DNA of 64,000 nt from Neoluteolibacter marinus. GTDB taxonomy: Bacteria; Verrucomicrobiota; Verrucomicrobiia; Verrucomicrobiales; Akkermansiaceae. This document shows, piece by piece, positions 35,361-41,975 of this stretch (position 1 is its first letter; the number at the start of each line of letters is the position of its first letter). The position numbers and the translations under genes were made by a program. The stretch spans positions 1-64,000 of the forward strand of contig NZ_JACZFQ010000033.1 of the NCBI RefSeq assembly GCF_014904755.1, read 5' to 3'. A model generated the notes under the pieces. The model was not told where the DNA came from. It saw nothing but the letters and a program-made list of their open reading frames with translations, and searched no databases.

Positions 35361-36564
35361 CGTTCTGGGTGGCGAGGGCGTCCATCAGGTAGCGGGCCGG
35401 GCGGAAATTCTCGATCAGGATCTCGTCCTGGTCGCCGCGCTTCATGCGGACCTGGCGGATGTTGAAGTTCGGCGTCTTGTGCGGCGCGAACAGGATGTCG
35501 TCGTGGGTCGAGTTCTCGTGCTTCTTGAACATGTCCGGGACGATGTCGCCGCCGAGATGGTCGTCGCGGCCGGTGGCAAGGTGGCAGGTGCCGAGGACCT
35601 TCTCGTCCTGGATGTCGGCGTAGGAAACCGGCAGCACCTGGGTGCCGAAGCCGAGTTCACCGAGGGTGCCGGTCATCGGGTCGTCCTGCAGGCGGGCGTT
35701 GTGGGCGTCGATGGTGGCCTGGTTTCCTTCGATCAGCTCGGACTTGATGATGTTGCGGTTTTCCACGGTCAGCACGCCGAGCGTGCCGTCCTCGTATTTC
35801 ATCGGGAAGTGGCCGCGGGCATCGCGCGGGACGAAGTAGACCTCGCCGGCCGGCAGGTTGGCGATGTCGGGCTTCTCGCCCTGGCAGAGGCCGTGCGACT
35901 TCTGGGCTTCCTGTCCGCCGAGGCCGAGCCAGGCGGTGATCACCCGGCCGTCCTCAAGTTCGAAGTCGATCTCGACCTCGTCGGCGCCGGTCATCGCGAG
36001 GCGCATCTTCTCGGCGTCGGTGGAGACTTCCTGGTAGTCGACCGCGAGGCCGGAGCCGAGGATGATGTCATTGACGCCGTGGAGGGTGGCGCCGCGGAAG
36101 CCGTGGACCTTGCACTTCGCGGTCAGCGGCGCGGTGGCCGAGAAGGTGGAAATGCAGAGGATGAGGTCGTAGTGGGGATAAATGTCGGCCTCGAGCGAAA
36201 GCTGGCGGCCGTCGGTGTCCCAGACCTCGTCCTCGAGATCGAGGTTCGAGCCGTGGGTGCACTTGTAGGCGAGCATCTCGCCGCCGCTCATGCCGAGCTT
36301 CTCCAGCCCGCCGTTGCGGAGGCCGAGGTAGAAGGCCTCGTGGGCCTTCTTCTGCACGGGGAAGCCCTCCTGTTGGAGGAAATTGAAATCCTTGATGAGT
36401 TCCGCCGGCTCGTCGAAGTCGGTGAGGATGCAGACCCGGCATCCCTGGGTCGGCTTGAACACGGTGCCGAGCAGGCGGACCAGGTCGAAGGGCGGGAACT
36501 CGCGCTTCTCGGGGTGCAGCAGGATGTCCTCTGCCAGGTATGAGGGGAGGCTTGCGGTGGGCAT
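35353..36564 (-). CDS. Protein distantly resembling M29 aminopeptidases
   Basis: 403 residues, no signal peptide. Segments recall the M29 (aminopeptidase T/PepS) family: PAGEVYFVPRDARGHFP, then VENRNIIKSE, and LGTCHLATGRDDHLGGD followed by HDDILF in place of the family's GTxHIAxG...H-x-D. N-terminal RVCILTDFDEPAELIKDF is also M29-like. The likeness is partial and metal ligands are uncertain, so peptidase activity is not assured. It is the first gene of the operon with the cupin and OvoM-like methyltransferase. Confidence 0.55.
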   Translation of the reverse strand: MPTASLPSYLAEDILLHPEKREFPPFDLVRLLGTVFKPTQGCRVCILTDFDEPAELIKDFNFLQQEGFPVQKKAHEAFYLGLRNGGLEKLGMSGGEMLAYKCTHGSNLDLEDEVWDTDGRQLSLEADIYPHYDLILCISTFSATAPLTAKCKVHGFRGATLHGVNDIILGSGLAVDYQEVSTDAEKMRLAMTGADEVEIDFELEDGRVITAWLGLGGQEAQKSHGLCQGEKPDIANLPAGEVYFVPRDARGHFPMKYEDGTLGVLTVENRNIIKSELIEGNQATIDAHNARLQDDPMTGTLGELGFGTQVLPVSYADIQDEKVLGTCHLATGRDDHLGGDIVPDMFKKHENSTHDDILFAPHKTPNFNIRQVRMKRGDQDEILIENFRPARYLMDALATQNDV

Positions 36565-36618
36565 GGTCCCGAAAATTAGGAGTGAAGCCCGAACGCGCAA
36601 GGGGAGTTTTCCCCGCTG

Positions 36619-37077
36619 TCAGCCATTGCCGAGGTCCATGCCCTTGTCGCGCATGTCCTGGAGCACCGAGCTCATGTCGTCGAGCGACTCCCACAGCTCG
36701 CGGACCACGAACAGCGGCGCCCCGGCCCGCACGGCGACCGCGATGCAGTCGCTGGGCCGCGCGTCGAGTTCGACGATCTTGCGCTCCATGATCTCGTTCT
36801 GGGCGTCGAGGATGAGGCGGGCGTAGTAGATTTCCTGCTCCATGGCGACGATGACGGCGCGGCTCACCTGGGCGCCGAACGCCTGCAGCGTGAGCAGGTA
36901 GAGGTCGTGGGTCAGCGGCCGCGGCGGCGTCTCGCCGGCGAGCGCGGAATTGATCGAGGCGCCGATGGCGAGGTCGATGTAGAAGACGATCGATTTGTTG
37001 CCGTCGCCCAGGAACACGGCGCAGCCGGCGGGAGTGGGGAGCAGGGCGATGGGTTCGACGCGGACAAGATCGGGCAC
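36619..37077 (-). CDS. Bifunctional nuclease-family protein (DUF151)
   Basis: 152 residues. It has the family's conserved stretches: IALLPTPAGCAVFLGDGNKS, HDLYLLTLQAFGAQV, and ELDARPSDCIAVAVRAGAPLFV. DUF151 proteins occur across bacteria and plants (BBD nucleases); the bacterial role is unclear. I use the GTG at 37077 because GAGAAAGG lies just upstream; the open frame extends further, but without family-like sequence. Divergent from the phosphoesterase. Confidence 0.87.
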   Translation of the reverse strand: MPDLVRVEPIALLPTPAGCAVFLGDGNKSIVFYIDLAIGASINSALAGETPPRPLTHDLYLLTLQAFGAQVSRAVIVAMEQEIYYARLILDAQNEIMERKIVELDARPSDCIAVAVRAGAPLFVVRELWESLDDMSSVLQDMRDKGMDLGNG

Positions 37078-37176
37078 GTGGCCTTTCTCGCCCGGTCGTC
37101 CGTGGAATCCAAGATGAAAGCGGCGAAGGCATGGATCCTTGCAAAATCCGGGTGTCTGGCGACGTTCCTGCCCGCC

Positions 37177-38160
37177 ATGGAAATCCCGATGACGCGCCGG
37201 CGGGCGCTCAAGACCCTGTTTTGCTCGAGCGCCTTGCTGGGGCACGGTCCGGAGTTGTTCGGCCAGTCGCGGCCGGCGGCCGGCAGCCTCGACCTGCTGG
37301 CGCTGGGGGATTTCGGCACCGGTGACGAACGCCAGAAGGCGGTGGCTCGCGGGATGGCCCGCTATGCCGCCGGCCTCGGTAAGAAGCCCGACGGCGTGAT
37401 GTTCCTGGGTGACAATTTCTACGGCGCCATGCCCGGCGGCCTGACCTCAAAGCGCTGGATGGAAGGCTATTCGCAGATGTATCCGGCCAAGGATTTCCCG
37501 GGGCCGTGCTGGGCGATTTTCGGCAACCATGACTACCACGACAACCGCGGCGGCGAGCTGGTGCAGCTCGGCTACGCCAAGTCCTTGAATCGCCGGACCC
37601 GCTGGACCTGTCCCGCCAAGTTCTACCGCGTCGATTTCCCGGAACTCACGATGCTGATGCTGGACACCAACTGGGAGTCCATCAACCGCCGCGTGCACGG
37701 CGACAACCGCCCGTGCTGGATGCAGGAGGACGAGCGCGAGGCCCAGCTGCTGTGGCTGGAGAAGGAATTGGCCTCGGAGCGGGCGCCGTTCACGATCGTC
37801 GCCGGCCATCACCCGATCTATTCCGACGCCAACCACGGCGACACGCCGGAGCTCGTCGCAACCCTCGGCCCCCTGCTCGAGAAGCACGGCGTCCACGCCT
37901 ATTTCTGCGGCCACGACCACGATCTCCAGCACATGGAGCTGGAGGGCCTGCGCACCTCGTTCGTGCTCTCCGGCGGCGGCGGTGCCCGCCTTTACGACTC
38001 CGCCGAAGCCAGGGCCGGCTCGACGGTCCTCGACGTCCACGGTTTCACCCACCTCTCGGTCCGCGGCGGGGAAATGACGATCCGCCACGTCGATCCGAAC
38101 GGCAAGATCGTCCACGCCTTCACCAAGGGCGTGAACCACGACTGGAAGATTCTCGCGTGA
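37177..38160 (+). CDS. Exported purple-acid-phosphatase-like metallophosphoesterase
   Basis: About 327 residues with a Tat-like leader (MTRRRALKTLFCSSALL). Metal-binding motifs in order: LALGDFGTG, FLGDNFYGA, GNHDYHD, VAGHHPIYSD and FCGHDHDLQH, the arrangement of the dinuclear acid phosphatases of the mammalian type 5/tartrate-resistant group. It should hydrolyse phosphomonoesters outside the cytoplasm. The start may be 37177, 37189 or further upstream; 37189 places the twin Arg nearest the N-terminus. Confidence 0.9.
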   Translation: MEIPMTRRRALKTLFCSSALLGHGPELFGQSRPAAGSLDLLALGDFGTGDERQKAVARGMARYAAGLGKKPDGVMFLGDNFYGAMPGGLTSKRWMEGYSQMYPAKDFPGPCWAIFGNHDYHDNRGGELVQLGYAKSLNRRTRWTCPAKFYRVDFPELTMLMLDTNWESINRRVHGDNRPCWMQEDEREAQLLWLEKELASERAPFTIVAGHHPIYSDANHGDTPELVATLGPLLEKHGVHAYFCGHDHDLQHMELEGLRTSFVLSGGGGARLYDSAEARAGSTVLDVHGFTHLSVRGGEMTIRHVDPNGKIVHAFTKGVNHDWKILA

Positions 38161-38196
38161 CCCCGGGGCCGCCCGTGGCATCGTGGCGGCGGCCGC

Positions 38197-39231
38197 ATGC
38201 GCAAGATCGTCCACATCGACATGGATTGCTTCTACGCGGCGATCGAGGAGCGTGAAGATCCCTCGCTGCGCGGCAAGCCGGTCGGCGTGGCCGGAAGCAG
38301 CCGCCGCGGGGTCCTGACCACCGCGAACTACGAGGCGCGGAAGTTCGGCTGCCGCTCGGCGATGCCGGTGTTCAAGGCGCTCGAACTTTGCCCCCGGCTG
38401 GTGCTGGTGCCGGTGCGCTTCGACCTCTATCGCTCGGAGAGCGCCAGGATCCGCGCGATCTTCGGGCGCTTCACGGAACGGATCGAGCCGCTGTCGCTCG
38501 ACGAAGCCTACCTCGACCTGTCGCATCTCCGGACCTCGGCGGCCGCCGTGGCGCGGGAAATCCGCACCCAGATCCGCGAGGAAACGGGGCTCACCGCGTC
38601 GGCCGGCATCGGCCCTAACAAGCTGATCGCGAAGATCGCCAGCGACTGGAACAAGCCCGACGGCCAGCACGAGGTCGGTCCCGACGGGGTGGCTGCCTTC
38701 ATGCAAGACCTGCCGGTCGGCAAGCTGTGGGGCGTCGGCGGGAAGATGCGAGCCCGGCTGGAAGCCCTCGGCGTGAGCACCTGCGGCGACCTGCAGCGCT
38801 TCGACAAAATCGAGATGGCCCGGCGATTCGGCCGCTGGGGGCTCGAGCTGTGGGAATTGTGCCGGGGGATCGACGCCCGCGAGGTCGAGTCCGAGCGGAT
38901 CCGCAAGTCGGTCAGCAGTGAAAACACATTCACCGAGAACCTGACGACGCTGGAGGACCTGCGGCCGCCGATGCACTCCATGTTGGAAGGCCTCGCGGAG
39001 GATGTCGCCCGCCACGACGACCGCGAGATCCGCTCGCTGGTGGTGAAGATGAAGTTCGCGGATTTCACCCGCACCACGGCGGAACGGGCGAATGCGGTCC
39101 TTGATGCCAACATCTTCGAGACCTTGCTGGCGGAGGCCTGGCAGCGCGGCGAAGGCAAGCCGGTGCGCTTGTTGGGCGTCGGCGTGCGCTTCCGCGACCC
39201 GGAGGAAAAGCAGCAGCTCGAGCTGCTTTGA
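38197..39231 (+). CDS. dinB: DNA polymerase IV
   Basis: 344 residues of the Y-family. It copies past damaged bases. Catalytic carboxylates lie in HIDMDCFYAAIEE and SLDEAYLDLS, with nucleotide-binding VLTTANYEARKFG and the helix-hairpin-helix GVGGKMRARLEALGV. The C-terminal QQLELL is a beta-clamp binding motif at the very end. It starts 36 bp after the phosphatase gene. I see no LexA-like palindrome in the short gap before it, so SOS control is not apparent. Confidence 0.95.
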   Translation: MRKIVHIDMDCFYAAIEEREDPSLRGKPVGVAGSSRRGVLTTANYEARKFGCRSAMPVFKALELCPRLVLVPVRFDLYRSESARIRAIFGRFTERIEPLSLDEAYLDLSHLRTSAAAVAREIRTQIREETGLTASAGIGPNKLIAKIASDWNKPDGQHEVGPDGVAAFMQDLPVGKLWGVGGKMRARLEALGVSTCGDLQRFDKIEMARRFGRWGLELWELCRGIDAREVESERIRKSVSSENTFTENLTTLEDLRPPMHSMLEGLAEDVARHDDREIRSLVVKMKFADFTRTTAERANAVLDANIFETLLAEAWQRGEGKPVRLLGVGVRFRDPEEKQQLELL

Positions 39232-39239
39232 GCGGCCGC

Positions 39240-39749
39240 TCAGCGGGCCAGGAACTTGCGCGACTGGACGACGTATTTCTCGGCCCAGGTCTTCACCTTC
39301 GCCTGCTCGTCGGCGGACAGGGTGCGCACCACTTTCGCCGGGGACCCGAGCACCAGCGAGCCGGGCGGGATCACCGTGCCCCCGGTCACCAGGGCGCCGG
39401 CCCCGATGATCGAGCGCTCGCCGATCTCGGCGCCGTCGAGCACGATGGCGCCCATGCCGACCAGCACCTCGTCCCTCACCGTGCAGGCATGGAGGATGGC
39501 GGAATGGCCGACGGTCACCAGTTCGCCGAGGTAGGTGCCGTGGTCGTCCGAGAGGTGGATCACGGCATTGTCCTGCACGTTCGAGCGCGGGCCGATCACG
39601 ATCTCGTTGATGTCGCCGCGGACGGTGGCGTTGTACCAGACGCTGCTTTCCTCGCCGAGGGTGACGCGGCCGATCACATCGGCGCTGCCCGCGACAAAGG
39701 CGGAGCTGGCGATCCGCGGTGCGATTCCTTCGTAGAGCTCGATGGCCAT
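39240..39749 (-). CDS. Gamma-type carbonic anhydrase-like hexapeptide protein
   Basis: 169 residues of left-handed beta-helix hexapeptide repeats (GRVTLGEESSVWYNATVRGD, IVIGPRSNVQDNAVIHL). Zinc-ligand histidines in VIHLSDDHGTY and VTVGHSAILHAC fit the gamma-carbonic anhydrase/YrdA family. Many members lack measurable activity. The helix VKTWAEKYVVQSRKFLAR caps the trimer. Convergent with dinB, 8 bp between stops. Confidence 0.92.
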   Translation of the reverse strand: MAIELYEGIAPRIASSAFVAGSADVIGRVTLGEESSVWYNATVRGDINEIVIGPRSNVQDNAVIHLSDDHGTYLGELVTVGHSAILHACTVRDEVLVGMGAIVLDGAEIGERSIIGAGALVTGGTVIPPGSLVLGSPAKVVRTLSADEQAKVKTWAEKYVVQSRKFLAR

Positions 39750-40005
39750 GACGCCGCGGAGTGTGAGGGCGACGGGCGGACGTGGCGAGGCCGATTCCCC
39801 GCCGCGATGGCGGATCCGTCACGGGGCGGTGCTGGTGCGTGATTCCACGATGGCGATGCTTACAGGTTTACCCGCAGGGGCCGGATGAATCGCTGGACAG
39901 CGCGGGCAATCACGCGGACAAGTCGGAGTCGGCAATCAACCGCGCTGGAACGTCTTCCTTGACGCCGGGGCTCGGGGCGTTTGGTTTCCGCCCTTCCGGA
40001 AATCC
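39750..40005. other. Intergenic region, promoters only
   Basis: 256 bp between two divergent genes. I find no hairpin with a T run, no tRNA and no coding frame with family-like sequence. It presumably holds the promoters of the carbonic-anhydrase-like gene and of the membrane protein. Confidence 0.4.
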
Positions 40006-40824
40006 ATGCGCTCCTGTCTCATTGTCCTCGGAATCTTCGTGCTAGCGATCGGCCTGCGATCGGCACGCAGGGCCGTATGGCGGAAACTCGGGGCGCTGAT
40101 GTTCCTCGTCGCGAGCTTCCTGGCCTTCTACTACCTCACGGGAAGCCACTGGGGCGGCTTGATCGGGGTGGCGCTGTGGTTCTTCCTGCCGTGGATCGAG
40201 CTGCTGACCCGGATCCGCCGGATGCGCCTGCCGATGGAGAACCGCCTGCGCAGCGGCGAGGTGCCCGACCCGGCGTTCTTTCCCAACGCGGTCGAGGCGA
40301 CCGGGGCGATGGAGGAGGCCGGGTTCGAGCATGTCGACGACTGCGGCTGGGAATGGGGCGGCATGAAGCAGTTCTTCCGCCTCTTCTGGCATCCCGAGGA
40401 GCGGGCGGTGAGCGCGGTTTGCCTCTGCGAGCAGGGCGACGTCGCCTTCGCCTTCATCTCGGTGACCTCGCGCGACGATGCCGGCAGGTTGTGGCGGACC
40501 ACCAACTTCCCGTTTTCCGCGACCTTGAAGTGTCCGCCGCAGATGCGCTGGAACCACGTCCCCTGCGAGCGCAACTGCTTTCACCAGATCCTCCGCGACC
40601 ACCATGAATTCCTGCGCAAGGCGGGCGTCCGTGCGGATGCCCTGCGCGTTCCGGACCCCGAGCTGATCGAGGACTCGATCGAGGCCGAGATGAAGACCCA
40701 GATCCGCCACAACCTCGAAGCGGGAATCATCCGCGAAACCGGGGACGGCTTTTTCGAATATTCGTTCCGCGGGCTACTGTTCCTCTGGGGGCAATTCATC
40801 AAGGACATGGTGCGGCTGTGCTGA
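40006..40824 (+). CDS. Uncharacterised membrane protein
   Basis: 272 residues. Two or three N-terminal transmembrane segments (CLIVLGIFVLAIGL, LGALMFLVASFLAFYYL, LIGVALWFFLPWIELL) precede a soluble domain of about 200 residues beginning PDPAFFPNAVEATGAMEEAG. The domain contains WHPEERAVSAVCLCEQGDVAFAFISVTS, suggesting an alpha/beta fold, and CERNCFHQILRDHHEF. I recognise no named domain. Convergent with the next exported-protein gene. Confidence 0.7.
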   Translation: MRSCLIVLGIFVLAIGLRSARRAVWRKLGALMFLVASFLAFYYLTGSHWGGLIGVALWFFLPWIELLTRIRRMRLPMENRLRSGEVPDPAFFPNAVEATGAMEEAGFEHVDDCGWEWGGMKQFFRLFWHPEERAVSAVCLCEQGDVAFAFISVTSRDDAGRLWRTTNFPFSATLKCPPQMRWNHVPCERNCFHQILRDHHEFLRKAGVRADALRVPDPELIEDSIEAEMKTQIRHNLEAGIIRETGDGFFEYSFRGLLFLWGQFIKDMVRLC

Positions 40825-40841
40825 TCGCCGGGTCGTGTGGC

Positions 40842-41546
40842 CTAGCGGTCGGTGCCGTCGTCCGCCGGTCTGCCGTCGTTCGCAATTCGTTCCGTTTCCT
40901 CGAGGAACGCCTTCAAGAAGGCGGCTTGCTCTTCGAGAATCTCGACCGGGCCTGCATCCAACTTTGCGACCGGCTTGAATCGGTGTCCCGTGTGACTTTC
41001 CAAGCTATCCACCACTCTTCGCATGTTGAGATACCAGTAGGAAATCAGCAGGTCTCTTTGCCCGGGTTTCTTCAGGTCGAGCGGAGGCTCGGCAACGGGA
41101 AGATCAGCCTCGTCATCCAGCATGGCCATTTCCTCCGGCTCGATTCGGAGTAGCGGTTTCGCTTTTCCGTCGATCTTGATCTGCCATCGAAGCTTCGAGG
41201 TATTGCACATTTGATCGATGGCTCGCGCGAAGGAAATGGAAGCAGATTCAAAAGTCACACTGGGCTCCTCCCAATCACCCGGCCGAAACGGGTCGTCGCT
41301 GCTGAAGCGGGGCACAATTTCGAAATCCACCAGGTTCACTTCACCATCCGGCCCTTTTGCCCGCAGATGGGCAACGGCATCCGGGAGCGGTTGGTTTTGA
41401 ATCCTCACGTCCTTCAGGACGATCCGGTCCATTTGCTCCACGGTCCGCGCTTTGGCCGCATAATCTTCGGCCAGCGAAGTGAAAGGTTCTTCGTCTCCGC
41501 GCAGGGGACTCAGCAGAAGAAGGGTGGCGAGGGTTGTCGTTTTCAT
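40842..41546 (-). CDS. Exported protein with a secretin-N/STN-like module
   Basis: 234 residues with a signal peptide (MKTTTLATLLLLSPLRG). The segment IVLKDVRIQNQPLPDAVAHLRAKG followed by VNLVDFEIVP and VTFESASISFARAIDQMCNTSKL with LLRIEPEE has the beta-alpha-beta pattern of short secretin and TonB N-terminal (STN) modules. Many such exported proteins of unknown function occur in this phylum. The C-terminal 90 residues have no recognised domain. Confidence 0.7.
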   Translation of the reverse strand: MKTTTLATLLLLSPLRGDEEPFTSLAEDYAAKARTVEQMDRIVLKDVRIQNQPLPDAVAHLRAKGPDGEVNLVDFEIVPRFSSDDPFRPGDWEEPSVTFESASISFARAIDQMCNTSKLRWQIKIDGKAKPLLRIEPEEMAMLDDEADLPVAEPPLDLKKPGQRDLLISYWYLNMRRVVDSLESHTGHRFKPVAKLDAGPVEILEEQAAFLKAFLEETERIANDGRPADDGTDR

Positions 41547-41754
41547 GGATCAAGCGCGATTCTGGCATCACAGATATCGGAATCGAGAGATTTGTGGTTC
41601 CCGGATCCCGCGATGTTTTCGGCGATGAACTTCGGGTGGGAGTCGGTGCTTGGCCGCGGCAAGTCCCCATTGGGAAATCGGCTGTTCGTAGGCCGAGGGC
41701 CGCCGCATCGGAAATCCATCGACGTGTGAGCGGCTGAAAGAGGAGAGTGCCAAC

Positions 41755-41847
41755 GTGTTTTTCCCGATCAGCGACGACGACCGCCGCCTCTTGCATCCGG
41801 CGTGGGTGAGCATCGGCTTGCTGGCCGCGAACGTGGCCTTGTTCCTG
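41755..41847 (+). repeat. Left copy of a 93-bp direct repeat flanking the RCC1-like gene
   Basis: Corresponds base for base with 44841-44933, offset 3086 bp, with mismatches at the first and fourth bases and at the two codon changes (R/H, G/S). The homology starts at or next to the start codon in both copies. Confidence 0.9.
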
Positions 41848-41850
41848 TAG
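41755..41850 (+). pseudogene. 5' fragment of a rhomboid protease gene
   Basis: From a GTG, 31 codons match the start of the intact rhomboid gene 3.1 kb downstream: FPISDDDRRLLHPAWVSIGL continuing LAANVALFL, then a TAG stop where the intact gene has TGG. Only about four nucleotides differ over 93 bp; after the stop the similarity ends. The fragment lies in the 429-bp gap between the STN-like gene and the RCC1-like gene; the rest of that gap shows no gene. It is a truncated duplicate, not a working gene. Confidence 0.85.
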
Positions 41851-41975
41851 TGGTGGGTTGATGCGGATTTCGACCACGCAGAAATGTTATCTGTCTTGTG
41901 TGGTAAATGAAAATGCCTTGTGGCAGGTCGAATGGCTGCCCAAGTTGAGGATGTCTTGACCCATCCCCCCTATCA

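Noticed and set aside
38161-38196. Possible LexA/SOS box before dinB
   Set aside because: No palindromic CGAAC/GTTCG or TGTTC/GAACA pair is present in the short gap.
37447-39822. 791-codon minus-strand frame across the phosphatase and dinB
   Set aside because: Spans two well-supported genes on the other strand; only its first part coincides with carbonic-anhydrase DNA in another frame.
41851-41900. Continued similarity to the rhomboid gene after the TAG of the left repeat copy
   Set aside because: A few bases match by eye (tgatg, ttc) but not beyond chance; the repeat ends at 41847.
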